Of a stretch of 64,000 bases of DNA, positions 47,922 to 60,560 are shown in pieces. The stretch comes from Fomes fomentarius (lineage: Eukaryota; Basidiomycota; Agaricomycetes; Polyporales; Polyporaceae). Both the position numbers and the translations under genes were made by a program. The number at the start of each line of letters is the position of its first letter. Positions within the stretch are counted from its first letter, which is position 1. The notes under the pieces are model-generated. The model ran no database searches, was not told the DNA's origin, and worked only from the letters and a program-made list of their open reading frames with translations. Location: assembly GCA_022606135.1 (NCBI GenBank), contig JABYQN010000007.1, positions 2,621,707-2,685,706 of the forward strand, written 5' to 3'.

Positions 47922-48482
47922 ATGCGCATGGAATCGCGCGGTCAGGACTCAGAGGAAGCATCAGATGACCCCGCGTCAGTATGACTGTATGTTTGTTTTT
48001 CCACTTCTCTGTGTCATACAGTATGTAGGCACGCACTGACGTACCCTATCGTCCGCCCGCATTAGTCCCAGTGACAACCGACCGCGAGGTACGTGTTCTG
48101 AATGCATTATATTGCATGCACCCAGCCTGGCTCCCATTGAAGAGACTTACACTCCATTCAGGCGTTTGTATTCGTCCTACAGCACGTGTGCGAGTATTAT
48201 CCGAGAACATTAGGTGCTGATCGAGGAAGCCCTCCTCCCCACATAGCGCACCGATCCTGCACACTTCCCTCTCCCACCAGTCGCTCGCTTCTCGACGCGC
48301 ATTCGGTGATAACGACCGTCCGGTCTTCTGCATACAATTGCAATCCATTTGCTGCGAAGACATCAGAGATCCGCACTCTGCAGGCGAGGGAGCCGCTCTG
48401 GCCAGTTGATGCGTTTCTCCGAAGTTGCGCTACGTATTTATCCAGAAGCTGCGTTGCGTGGCCCCGGCGACTGCATGCGTGA
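47922..48482 (+). CDS. Gene Y, unit 3, candidate small gene, open
   Basis: Three exons, 47922-47978, 48029-48088 and 48162-48482, join in phase to 145 residues. Exon 1 is acidic (GQDSEEASDDPAS); exon 2 reads DVPYRPPALVPVTTDRE; exon 3 starts AFVFVLQHVCEYYPRTLGAD and is open for 107 codons. Introns are 50 and 73 nt with good ends (GTATGA...TGTAG, GTACGT...TTCAG). No domain is recognised and upstream exons may exist. Only this copy is fully open; units 1, 2 and 4 carry lesions. That could mean selection here, or that the model is chance. Confidence 0.35.
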
Positions 48483-48733
48483 TTGAACGGACCTTTCGCG
48501 ACGTGCGTGCACGATATGGCGACATTCCGTACGTGGCCAATGAACGCACGACCACTGCAAGTGTTCCGGGATATGAACATCTATATAGGGTGTGGTTCAA
48601 CCTCAATTCTATAAGCGCCGCCTAAGGAAAACTCTACTTACCATATATGTATATCGTAGCACCGCCTTGCACGCGATATCCCACAAAATTCAAATAGCTC
48701 GGGTCTTTGGAGCTTCGCAATGTTCAAAATGTA

Positions 48734-48837
48734 CAAGGTCAGACGTAGTCGGATCCTCACGAGTGGAGCATGAGAGAACCAGTGATAGTATTGATACTAT
48801 GTACCTGTACACTGGCAAGGTCAGACGTAGTCGGATC
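48734..48837. repeat. 82-bp local tandem duplication, unit 3
   Basis: CAAGGTCAGACGTAGTCGG recurs at 48,734 and 48,816, bounding about 60 bp. Units 1 and 2 have a single copy of the word. The same arrangement is in unit 4 at 59,615-59,718. Confidence 0.8.
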
Positions 48838-49671
48838 TAAGTACAGATGAATATATGTATGTACGTGTGTATGCGTATGTAGGAGCTTACCCTCACTCGA
48901 TGTTGGGAGAACGAGTGAGTGTGTGACTGTAAGCGTACTAGTAGTTGGGGTGCAGGTGATGCCGTCACCATCGCCAAGCGCTCTCATCTAACACACAATA
49001 ATGTCCTACTGCCTTACCAAGCTCAAGTCGAATTCCACCCACAATCATGATCAGAGCTCAGAGAACCCACACTACCGCATCATGAACTCAAACAAGGAAT
49101 TATCACCACCGCTCCCAGTCGGCAGTAGTTTTCCCGAGATAGTAGTAACTATAACTGTGGGGCGCACCATTCTGTGACTCAGCGAAGTCGCACAAGGCTA
49201 CCGCTAGAAACTCCACCCGATGAGCACTGCACAGAGATATTCAAGGCCTACTGGGAGGAGAAGGCAGGAGGAAAGAGATATACATTACGCGCGACTGCTT
49301 CTAGTTATAACGATGCACAACATGCGTTGGAGATTCAAAACGACGAGTATCAGAATATCAGAGTATCGAGTACGTGTGACGTATACTGGTACATTATTTC
49401 AATGGCTAAGGCTCCCGCCGCGCTCTAGTGTCACCGCACTTGAATAGGGGAAGAGGGGGAAGATGAGGATAGCGTATGGACTGCAGATTTGGACTTGGTT
49501 CGGGTTCGGAAGCGCTCCGAGCCCGTTCGCAGGCGATTGATACCGGAGAGAGCGAGAGCGGAAAGAAGAGATAAGTCCATTGAGTCCGCAATGCGTACTG
49601 TACACAGTACGAGGCACGAAGAAGGCACAAAGTACGGCGAGGCCGAACACAACGCGTGCAACCACCGTGAC

Positions 49672-51191
49672 CTAATCCTTCTTGAGTTCTCTCCGGAGAA
49701 TGAACATGCGATCGCCATTCGGTTGTGAGGTGAGTTCCTGCACGCCGCGCATGCCCTCGAGCCCTTGTGGATTTCGGCCATTGGCGACGACGACGTAAAT
49801 TTCGAGACCGTCGCCGACCTATTCAGATTGGATAAAGAGGAGAGTCAGTATACGGTTGTCCGAAACATCAGCCCACGCCCGAATCCGCGCTAGAACACCC
49901 GGCCGAAGCGCCAGCGGGCGAAAAGCGCGAAGAAGGGTGGTGCGGGGATGGGGAAAGAAGAGCGGGGAGAATTACGAACCTCAATGTGGCGCTCCGTTGC
50001 GCTCGTAAATGAGTCGATGACGATTGAGAGGACATCTGACAGAGGGAGATGCGACGGGTGTGACGTGCCGGGCGCCGCTTTCTGGTTCTTGAAGTATATC
50101 TGCAGTCGATGGACGATAACGCGCACGCGTGGCGGGTGGACGTCGGGGAAGGATCGGGTGGACACGGAAGAGAGCATAAGCGGACAATCAGCATGCGCCA
50201 TTCATTGAAGGAGTGGAGTGTGCTGCTTACCTGATTGTCGAGGAATGGCTGGACGAGAGATTGCGCGGCGCCTGCTGCTCGGCATGCTTCGCGCTCATAT
50301 GATCCTACGGGATCGAAGGAGTAGACTGCACCAGTGCCTGTGCGGACGAACCAATTGTGAGCACACTGCATCTCTTTGGTGTACGAGAAATGCCCGGGTT
50401 ATGACATGCACACGCGACATGCTTCTGGGTGAACCAATGAAAAGCGCTCATGGTACGCGCGTCCCTCATCTACTAGCTCTGGGCGATAGCAAAGAGATGC
50501 ACCAATAGACAAAACCTCACACGTCGAATGACGTATTCCTCGTTCATAGACACGCATAATGGGCCGGAAGGAGTGATCGTCGCGCATGCGAAGTGTGTTC
50601 CGGAAGCAGTAGGAAGTGCGGGCTGCATGAATGCTGAGAAGAGACGTCACTTACCATCTTCCTCGATGCCGCCGAGGATATTGTAGACGTAGTAAGGGAA
50701 GAATCGCTGTGCGTACAGCATTGTTTGGATGAGGCGGGCGATCGCACGGAGGGGCATGTCCTTTGCATGCGCATGGCGGTACCACTAAGCGAGCCACAGA
50801 TGAGGGCATTAGTACCATGTCTTCTATACTGCGCAGACGACGACGCGTAATGAGGGAAACGAGCACGTACCTCCAACCGCTGCTTCACCTTCTTTACAAA
50901 CATGTTTCCGTCCGCTGCGAAACCGTTCACAGCGAGAACGGCACGGTCGGTTCTGTGTGCGATATGTTAATGGACGACGATCGGGAGCAGGATCTGAGAA
51001 GGAAAGCGATCGACGCACAGTCGAAAGACCTTGGGGGCATAGCGGGTTTGAATACTGTAGCCCTCGCTCTGCCTAGTGTCACCCGCGATGACAGTGAAGT
51101 CCGCACCAGCGATGGCGAGGATGGTGCCGCCGTTGTCGGTGTATGGGTTGAACTGGCGCTGCTGGGGGTGGGCGAAGGAACCGTCGGGCAT
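49672..51191 (-). CDS. PRE7: Proteasome subunit beta type-6 (PRE7/PSMB1), unit 3, intact
   Basis: Second fully open copy: ATG at 51,191, TAG at 49,672, same six exons and about 253 residues as unit 2. All motifs are kept ([61 protein letters not shown]). The last intron has lost one base in its acceptor stretch (CTGAATAG against CTGGAATAG), which should not matter. Protein differences from unit 2 are few, including Ala instead of Thr in SFTSATE. Confidence 0.93.
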
Positions 51192-51495
51192 GGTGTGGAT
51201 GATGGCGGGCGTGGTGGGCGATGTGGGCGGGACGGATCGGACGATGAGCGAGGGGAAGACGAGAGATGGGGGCAGGAGATGAGTGGGTGTATGAAGGGAG
51301 GCCGCGTCAGAGCGAGGCTGCGTCTGTTTCGCAGGTCGAGGATGGCTGGCCAGGACGATCCTCGCCCAAGTGTAAGATCGAAGAAGAAGCAGCGCCGCTG
51401 TCACTGCACGTGTGCTGGCTGCGTGTGGATGCGATGCAATCTCGGATGCCCTGATGCGAGAGAGAATCTCCCGGATCGATCATCGACCTCTGTAC

Positions 51496-51560
51496 GTCTT
51501 GGGATGGCTGTATTGTCTTGGGAATAGCTGTATTATCTCGGGATGGCTGTATTGTCTCGG
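51496..51560. repeat. Minisatellite, unit 3 (about 3 repeats)
   Basis: Short allele of the TCTYGGRATGGCTGTATT repeat. Confidence 0.8.
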
Positions 51561-51924
51561 AGCCGTTCTACATACCTGTGGTGCATCTCTGCGTGCTTGC
51601 GTGCTTGCGTGCATATGCGACCGTCGAGGCTTCCTGCTCCCGCTCGCAGTCATCGAGACCGTGAGGTACAGACCCGTCTGATCGGTCGCAGCTGTTCAAA
51701 ACGGCGAAATCGGCGTCCAAGTTCGTCGTCCTTTGTCGTGACTCGTGAAGTGCCAGAGTCGCGACGAGTTCAGAGCGAACGAGTACAAGTCAAGCGTGTA
51801 TGTTTTACAGAGACTAGTACAGATAAAATACGTAGAGACGAGAACAGATGCAGAGACAAACAGACGCAGAGACAAACGCGGTCACTGGACGACGCACGTC
51901 AGACGCGACATCACCGGCGCTTAC

Positions 51925-51958
51925 ACTCGGACTCGGACTCGGACTCGGACTCGGACTT
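51925..51958. repeat. GGACTC microsatellite, unit 3
   Basis: About five hexamers. Confidence 0.9.
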
Positions 51959-52324
51959 GGCCGCACTCTTCTCTTCCTCCTACGATACCCTTCTCTTCTA
52001 CACTCGCCCACACCGCACCACCCGCCACATCATTCAACGCCAACCCGGACCATCTGCGCTTTTGGACTGTGTCAGCTATCTGTAACTTGGGCGCAGATCG
52101 AGAGCCACTAACTCACTATTACAGTCTCTGCCGCTCCGGCACGGAGTCCCTGAGGTCTGTGGTGAGTCGCATTCGGACGCCGCACTCGGACGCATCACAC
52201 TCACCTATCGCGCAAAGACCGACCGATGCACACCGCTCGCTAGCGATTGCCAGCGAGCCAGCGAGTTGACACAACTCTGATATCTAGCAAGGTAAGTCGT
52301 GTTATCCGCAAGCTCCTCAACTCC

Positions 52325-53985
52325 ATGGCGGAAAAGGAGATGACCGGCAACTCGCGTTGTGTGATCAGCCCTTGTGGCGTGCATTCCGCAGCGCCTGAAA
52401 TCTCTTTCGAGCACTGTCGACGTGCCCGAGAGCCAGGAAATGGGAGTGTAGCGTGGGGCTTGACTTCCAGACAATGGACGCCGGGACGGTCTTCAGATTC
52501 AAGAAGAATATCCGCATCCGCCCATCGCCATCTTCTACCGCAAGCAACTCGGCAACGTCAATCCCAAGAAGCCTCGCGAGCACATGATACTGACGTCGAC
52601 TGCACAGACGCGCTCCGGATGACTCCTTTCACCTCGGAGTCCGGAGTCCGGAAGTCCGCCAAGCACAGGGCCGCACAGATCACCACAACGTCTGTACTCG
52701 ACAGCCGAGGTACGTCCAGGACGTGGTAAGTCGTATTCTCAGATGCATGATACTCACGGAAAGATGGACGCACACACGCACTATCATCGGGGAGCTGACG
52801 TCGACTAGAAAAGACTCTAGACGACGTCAGCATGCATCCTGGATCTCACGTGAGTTCTCAAGTTCCGAAGCTGCTGCACCGTGGGGTGAGACTGACAGTT
52901 ATAGGGCGCGTCTCAGGGAAAACGGCCGCAGTCTGAGAGTACAGGTACGTTCAGGAAGGTAGGTCGCATTCTCGGATTGTCATACTGACACAGAATACAA
53001 GTCGTTCTATGCTCACCAAAGCCTCGCGATGTCGTCAGCCTGCCGTGCACCTCCATCACCTCGGACTCAATTGCATGAATACGGATGCACTGCACTCGCA
53101 TCACAATCAGGTATGTCCGCTACTCGGCTGGATCACATCCTGAACGCATGCAGGAGGTAGGTCGCGTTCTCGGATGAGTTTACACAACGTTCCGGGCGAC
53201 GGCATCGTGGCACTTGGGGACACTTCATCGACATGAACTGGGATGCACTTGCATCGAAATCAGGTATGCCGACAACCCAGCATCGCAGCGAGATACCCTG
53301 ACCATCCGTAAGCCAGTCAATAGACGTGACAGGCCGAGTTCTTGTCCCAGCTGGCAAGGTGCAGATACTCGACTTGTAACGTCTGGTGACCAGATTGTCA
53401 AGTGCTCACGAGTGGCCGGTCATGTATCTCAGGCTGGCCAGACAGTCCCGGACGCTCTCCGCCATGGACTCTGCTCGCTCGCATGTGAGCATCGTCGAGC
53501 TCGTCGTCTGATGAGTCATCTCTACACTGTAGTGGTGTCCTGGCGAGCTCGAGCAGGACAGGAATACAACTCATGCGAAATTGGTAAGCAACTCTTTGTG
53601 CTCGTGCAACGTCTGGATACACCTTGCTCGTCCACGGCTCGTGCTCTGACAGGGAGAGAACTCGTGCTCGCATAGACGACACCTGGCCGGCTGCCATCGA
53701 GCACACCCGACGTGCTGTGAGAGCTCGTGCGAGGTATTGGGCAGAGCATCATCACGACAGCGACTCCTCGTCCTCAACCGACTCCCCAAGCTCAGCTTGA
53801 ACAGCGACCAGCTCCAGGAGTGGTTCGATCCTCATGTGGACACGGTGTGCGAGCGCAAGGTGCAAAGAACATGGCGCAATGGGATTGACCGCACATGGCG
53901 AATGTGTGAGAGTCGGAAGGTACGTACCTCTGTGTGACCGACTGATGTGCGCATTCAGGACTTTGGGACTCGGAGGATGTTGTGA
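52325..53985 (+). pseudogene. Gene X, unit 3, two single-base deletions
   Basis: Compared with unit 2, one T is missing in exon 4 (GATGCACTGCACTC against GATGCACTTGCACTC) and one A in exon 5 (GTGGCACTTGG against GTGGCAACTTGG). Everything else keeps the model, including the exon-10 acceptor lost in unit 1. Confidence 0.3.
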
Positions 53986-54124
53986 TTGAGAAGTGGATCG
54001 CGAGAGGCACGTCAGGATTGCAGAGACCGTAGCTGGACAATGAGATGGGCCTGTAGCAGGTAAAGTGAGCACACTGAACTCGGCTCGGAAGGGAAGTATA
54101 TGTATAGACGTACACGAGAGGATC

Positions 54125-54188
54125 GAGTGCGAGTGCGAGTGCGAGTGCGGTGAGTGTGAGTGTGAGTGGTGTGCGAGTGCGAGTGCGA
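54125..54188. repeat. GAGTGC/GAGTGT microsatellite, unit 3
   Basis: Interrupted allele: two hexamers are reduced (GCGGTGAG, GTGGTGTG), unlike the clean arrays in units 1 and 2. Confidence 0.85.
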
Positions 54189-54691
54189 TTCCAAGTGCAG
54201 GTTCTAGAAACACAGGACATTGAGCTTCCGACTCGGACATGAAGAGAGATACTCACCACGAATGCTAGGTCTCATTGATTAACCATGCCGTGCTGAGTAC
54301 ATCGGACGAGAGGGGAGACAGTCGGAGTCAGAGATGGCACAGAGGGAGGGAGGGAACATGGTGGGGACAAGGGGCAAGTCTCAGGATACGGTCTCAGCAG
54401 TTCGGCCGTGGTTCATCCGACCCTCCCGGTAAATGTGAAGGAGTCGATGTTGTCACGTAAAGCCAAACAAATATCGGTTGGGTTTATGAGTTGTAGCTCC
54501 AGATCTGCAATGTAAGCAAGACGGTTCGGCTATGCGCTAATTGAGAAGGTGCACCCGGCGATTGCAAATACTCAGTGTCACATTCAGGGCTCAGCCCACG
54601 TCCGGAAGCGACATACTGCCATCCACGACTTGAAAAGTAACTAAGAGGGAAACTCGTCTACAGAGTCCTCTGGGAGCTCAGTAAATAATAT

Positions 54692-55189
54692 TCAATCCGA
54701 GTCCGTCTCATAAACCTCCTTTGCACTCTTCGCGCCATCCCGTTTGTACCGCCCCCTCGTGCTGCTCCCGACATTCCGGTGCTGGAAGTGGTGCACCGGT
54801 GCACGAAATATCTCTCCGGGGCATGCAGCAGGCGAATGTTCATATGCGGCGCAAATCTCGGCGGCCGTCGCACGGCCAAAGAACAGGATTCCGGACTTGA
54901 TGCGCCACAAGAGATCGCGTAGGTGACTGACCTTGGCGTCGCTAAGGTTGTCGAACGGGACTTCCCCGGGCCAGTTGCGGAGCGCGAGTTCGAAGGGGAC
55001 GACAATATTGTCGCAGAATCCCTTCACGGTGTACTGCATTGTAAGATTCGGGACGCCGGTCGCGGTGGCTGGTGAGTGTGTTGTGTGAGTGACTTGACAG
55101 CAACTTGAATATCGGGTATGAGTACTCACCGACAAGGTTGTCGAGGCCGGCCCGAACAGCGCCTCGAAGAGCGGACGAGGATGTGGCAT
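54692..55189 (-). CDS. Gene Z, unit 3, open; Agaricomycete-type hypothetical
   Basis: Two exons: 55189-55130 (MPHPRPLFEALFGPASTTLS) and 55033-54692, joined in phase over an intron GTGAGT...AATGCAG, giving 133 residues. Core FCDNIVVPFELALRNWPGE, then PFDNLSDAKVSHLRDLLWR and a basic, acidic-tipped tail (YKRDGAKSAKEVYETDSD). This layout (a G-W-P core, an F-x-N-x-S-D motif, a Leu/Trp helix and a charged tail) resembles, from memory, short hypothetical proteins found in many copies in some Agaricomycetes; their function is unknown to me. The frame stays open upstream to a non-ATG position, so the start may differ. Units 1 and 2 carry frameshifts. Confidence 0.5.
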   Translation of the reverse strand: MPHPRPLFEALFGPASTTLSVSTHTRYSSCCQVTHTTHSPATATGVPNLTMQYTVKGFCDNIVVPFELALRNWPGEVPFDNLSDAKVSHLRDLLWRIKSGILFFGRATAAEICAAYEHSPAACPGEIFRAPVHHFQHRNVGSSTRGRYKRDGAKSAKEVYETDSD

Positions 55190-57402
55190 ACTCCCGCCGC
55201 TTCCGTGGAGGCGGACTTGGAGTAGGTGGGGCGGATGGACAGCACGACTGGCCCCGAACGACGCGGTGGAAGACAATGTGCAAGGGCGAGCATAGAGACA
55301 AAGTCTTTGTTGAGTGAGTTGCGACCATGGGCGCAAGATAATATTCTGAGCTGTGAGAATGAGAATTGTGGGAAGGACGACAACGGGACATGCAGCGATT
55401 ATATACCGAAGATGAGGGTAGACATACCTGTTGTCGACAAGGGATACTCAAAAAAATTGTCAGTTGACGACAAGCAAGAGAATAACTCACATATCCGTCC
55501 AGGAACACTCAACGCTGTGCTAATGGCCAGATGCAGTGTGTGTTTCGCATGTCCACAACATTCTCGTTACAATAGTTGGATATTGAAAATTACCATGGAC
55601 ACATACTAGTGGAGTTTATGTCCGCACACACGACCGACAGAGTGCGTCAGGATGCAGGCAGAATAACTGGTTCTGGATGTGCAGTTTGTCAGGATCTATC
55701 GGTCACGTACTTTGTACTACTCGCTTTTGATACCAGTATGGCTTGTGCCATCTCAACACAAATGCGAGCTGTTCTCAACCCGAAGACATCAACCACAATG
55801 GTTCCGGTGCGGTTAAGCATGCTCTCGACCTGACAGAACCCAGGAGCACAGAAATAACTACTGTACATTATTTGAATGACCTGTGCTCAACATATGTCAA
55901 TAAACGCGATATCTGTCCCCAAGATTTTTGCAGTTGATAAGGATGGAAGTCGGCGCTGGGTGACAATCTCGGAGAAGTCGCGCATGCGCAGTCTAGGTCT
56001 CATACAGCACGACATCAAAGGACCGACCCAATGAATCGGACCAGTAATTGCAAAGGTCCCGGCTCCGAGTGTGCCTGTGAGTATAGGCTTGACTCATATT
56101 TGAAACATGAGACTCTGTTTGGGCGGTCCGTGATTTGTTGTGTTCCTTGTATTTCTAGGGCAAGCCGAGTCTCGTGTCTATGGCATAATTATATGACATT
56201 CTCACTTGAAACCCACCCAGCACACAAATTCCACTGGATCCATGTCCATTGAAGGTACATATAAGCGCACTGAGGAGATAAAATCAGGCCGCTATGCTGC
56301 AGCAGCACAAGACGCATACTGGGACACATGTGATACGCAAGTGAGTTGGCGCCGGCCGGACCATGGACAGAAGCCAAGGACTTCTAGGCCTAGCCATGAG
56401 CGGCTGAAATATTAGCTCGATTGTCTGCACTTGCATGCGGTGTCCGCTCTCGATACCGCTCCTTCGTTACGCTTCATAAGCACAAGCCCGGAAGGCGGCT
56501 GGGGACTCCTGTATCTGTTCGAAGACGCCGTGTGTCGATGTGGAATCCAACAATATGTATCCAGATTCCAGTCCCATTAGTCTACTGAGACATGCTCGTA
56601 CTTTGGGAGAAGCTCGTGCAAGCCGTGTACCAGTGCTTCTTTGACTGCAGCGTCTCAACGAAGTGTGTGCGTCTGTTTGGAGTCACAGCGCCGACACAGG
56701 CACAGTAAGGACAGGAGCTGCAACAGTGTCGGGTATGTGCGGGTGCAAATTGTCGAATCCATGTGTGCCCTCCCCGCTGGGCATCATCCTGTAAGCGAGT
56801 GACAAGGCTGCCATGACTGCGCCGGCAGCGGACAATAGATGTGTTTGCACTCCCGGATCGCCCACCACTCCCATATGAGGCATCTGACATTCTGCCGTCC
56901 GCTTCCGTCGCATGCTCCGTCACTTGCAGTATGTTGAGTGCGAAGATGGAGGCTGATATTGCTTTCTCAAGGATCCGAAGAGTTGGAGCCGGCCACCTCA
57001 GTCACCAGTGCCGTTTTTTCAGATTGACGAACATCCACTCTGAATGAATATCCTGTGCAATGAACTTCTTGCTTCTAACCCCAGTCAATATTTTCAAGTG
57101 CGACCGTGTCACAGTCCGTGCAACCAAAGTTCTCAGTCTGAAGAATAACTGGTCGGAAGGAACGTCAGCAATATTACATGAGAGTGGGATCAGCATTAAT
57201 TAGCTCGCATGCACAGACAAGCAAGCGGTGTTTTATCTGAGGTCGTATGCGAGGAATTAGTGTGAGACCACTCATAAGCGAGGTGTGAAGAAGCGCGGAG
57301 TCTGAGCCGGGTAGAGTGGTTGTACGAGGGTGAAACAATGGCCAAGGCAATGGAAAAATGGATGGCGTGATGACGAGGCGTGGTCCGTGCGCAGATGCAG
57401 GC

Positions 57403-57410
57403 TATATAAG
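57403..57410 (+). promoter_or_regulatory. TATA box, unit 3
   Basis: TATATAAG as at 35,207. Downstream, the second ATG of units 1 and 2 (ATGTTG) is changed to GTATTG; the first remains. Confidence 0.4.
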
Positions 57411-58788
57411 CTAGACATACGGACCAGGATTGTTGTCAGACTCAGACGACATCCTTCTCCACTCACTGTCATCAATGTGTATTGTCTCTCGTCCAATTTC
57501 TATGGCTTTGCTTTGTCTGGCTGGTCGGTTGAATGCCTAGGTATGCATGCTTTGGGCGCAAGACGGTCTGTGTACTGACAAAATCTGTCTACAGGTCGGA
57601 GACGGGCTGTGTTCTATGTGGTCTACATGGACGACAAGTAAGTCTTCTTCCCTTCTTCTCCGAGTATCACGCACTCACATGCAGCCTATCCCCCTTCTGT
57701 AGCACACTTGCAGTCTCAGCCTTGCAGTTTAGACTTCTGTGAATGCACAAGACGATAGTGGTGCGATTTGACATTCTTGAGCGTGACCTGACCTTGCGTT
57801 CTAGCTTTCTTCTCCATCATTACTGCCTGTATCACACCGTCTAGTGCTGAGTTTTATCCGTCAGGGGACAGCCGAGGCCAAGGTGAGTTGTTCTACTCTT
57901 GCATGAGCACAGACAGGTGTGCATACCATCACTATAGGTTGTACTCTAGTGTGGACTACGCCAGTCACCATCTGTCCCGGACACAAAGGAGGGTGAGTCT
58001 TCGAGTCGCTCTTGGCACATGATATACAAGCTAATCATATTACAGGATTGTCGTCGGATTGTGTCGACGCTTAGAGACAGATGGTCTGAATAACACTGAG
58101 TGTTATGAGTGTCAGGAGGGGAGTGGGCGAGGTACCGTAGATACTATCTTTGTCTTCTGTATACGTTGGTCTGCGGCCGCCTTCGAGTACCGGACAGGGC
58201 CGATTAATCAAATTCACACACCCCGCACTCACATTCAGTGCAACTCAGCATCTCAGATTCAGCTCAGCCGACACTCAGGTACCGGCCCCACCCCCGCACT
58301 TCTCAATTCACTCCGAGGTCTGCGGTCCCTATCCAGATAGTCGATAGTCTTGTTCTTCCCTGCGGTCGCGCACCTCTCTGTATACGACGCTATCGGGCGC
58401 ATGACGGCGGTATCAATGTCTGTAACAGGACGTTGTACTGATCAGGCCCCCGATGGTCGCGGGAATATGTTGGGTCTGCGTCCGAGGGAGTTCCTCGCCC
58501 GCGTGCATGCGACATCTATCTCCGGTCTTGTGACTCTGAGAGTGGAAAGGTGCGCCTGTAGTGGGAGCTCCTCGCGAACGTCGAGTTTAGGAGTACTTCT
58601 CCCTGATTCACTGTGACATATGGTCAATTCAGGGCGACGCGAGCTCAAAGTACGGGTGCGGCCGACCTTCGTCTACGATACCGAATGTCTGCTCGCTCAG
58701 CAGAACAGAACAGGAACGGGACAGAACAAGCACCCGGCATCTCACCTCCGGTACCCTCTTTCCAGGTCGGCGAGTCTCGTGCCCGACG

Positions 58789-59352
58789 ATGCGCATGGGC
58801 TCGCGCGGTCAGGACTCAGAGGAAGCATCAGATGACCCCGCGTCTGTATGACTGTATGTTTGTTTTTCCACTTCTCTGTGTTTCCATACAGTACTATAGG
58901 CACGCACTGACGTACCCTATCGTCCGCCCGCATTAGTCCCAATGACAATTGACCGCGAGGTACGTGTTCTGAATGCATTATATTGCATGCACCCAGCTCG
59001 GCTTCCATTGAAGAGACTTACACTCCATTCAGGCGTTTGTATTCGTCCTACAGCACGTGTGCGAGTATTATCCGAGAACATTAGGTGCTGATCGAGGAAG
59101 CCCTCCTCCCCACATAGCGCACCATCCTGCACACTTCCCTCTCCCACCAGTCGCTCGCTTCTCGACGCGCATTCGGTGATAACGACCGTCCGGTCTTCTG
59201 CATACAATTGCAATCCATTTGCTGCGAAGACATCAGAGATCCGCACTCTGCAGGCGAGGGAGCCGCTCTGGCCAGTTGATGCGTTTCTCCGAAGTTGCGC
59301 TACGTATTTATCCAGAAGCTGCGTTGCGTGGCCCCGGCGACTGCATGCGTGA
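58789..59352 (+). pseudogene. Gene Y, unit 4, one-base deletion
   Basis: Exons 1 and 2 and their splice sites are as in unit 3, with a few amino-acid changes. In exon 3, GCGCACCATCC is one base shorter than the GCGCACCGATCC of unit 3, which shifts the frame. Confidence 0.3.
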
Positions 59353-59614
59353 TTGAACGGACCTTTCGCGACGCGCATGCACGATATGGCGACAGTTCCG
59401 TACGTTGGCCAATGAACGCACGGATCCACTGCAAGTGTTCCGGGAATATGAACATCTACGTATAGGGTGTGGTTCAACCTCAATTCTACATAAGCGCCGC
59501 CTAAGGAGAAACCTCTACTTACCATATATGTATATCGTAGCACCGCCTTGCACGCGATATCCCACAAAATTCAAATAGCTCGGGTCTTTGGAGCTTCGCA
59601 ATGTTCAAAATGTA

Positions 59615-59718
59615 CAAGGTCAGACGTAGTCGGATCCTCACGAGTGGAGCATGAGAGAACCAGTGATAGTATTGATACTATGTACCTGTACACTGGCAAG
59701 GTCAGACGTAGTCGGATC
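59615..59718. repeat. 82-bp local tandem duplication, unit 4
   Basis: Same duplication as at 48,734. Confidence 0.8.
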
Positions 59719-60560
59719 TAAGTACAGATGAATATATGTATGTACGTGTGTATGCGTATGTAGGAGCTTACCCTCACTCGATGTTGGGAGAACGAGTGAG
59801 TGTGTGACTGTAAGCGTACTAGTAGTTGGGGTGCAGGTGATGCCGTCACCATCGCCAAGCGCTCTCATCTAACACACAATAATGTCCTACTGCCTTACCA
59901 AGCTCAAGTCGAATTCCACCCACAATCATGATCAGAGCTCAGAGAACCCACACTACCGCATCATGAACTCAAACAAGGAATTATCACCACCGCTCCCAGT
60001 CGGCAGTAGTTTTCCCGAGATAGTAGTAACTATAACTGTGGGGCGCACCATTCTGTGACTCAACGAAGTCGCACAAGGCTACCGCTAGATAACTCCACCC
60101 GATGAGCACTGCACAGAGATATTCAAGGCCTACTGGGAAGGAGAAGGCAGGAGGAAAGAGATATACATTACGCGCGACTGCTTCTAGTTATAACGATGCA
60201 CAACATGCGTTGGAGATTCAAAACGACAAGTATCAGAATATCAAGTATCGAGTACGTGTGACGTATACTGGTACATTATTTCAATGGCTAAGGCTCCCAC
60301 CGCGCGCGCGCTCTAGTGTCACCGCAACTTGAATGGGTGTGAAGAGGGGGGAAGATGAGGGTAGCGTATGGACTGCTACATTGGACTCGGTTCGAGTTCG
60401 GGACGCGACAGCCCATTCGCAGGCGATTGATACCGGAGAAGCGAGAGCGGAAGAAGAGATAAGTCCATTGAGTCCGCAATGCGTACTGTACACAGTACGA
60501 GGCACGAAGAAGGCACAAAGTACGGCGAGGCCGAACACAACGCGTGCAGACCACCGTGAC

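Larger units (their letters stand above)
47353..58214. repeat. Tandem unit 3 (about 10.86 kb)
   Basis: Third copy, shorter because about 590 bp present in units 1 and 2 (26,050-26,640) is replaced by an unrelated stretch of about 130 bp (48,586-48,715), which unit 4 shares. Confidence 0.95.
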
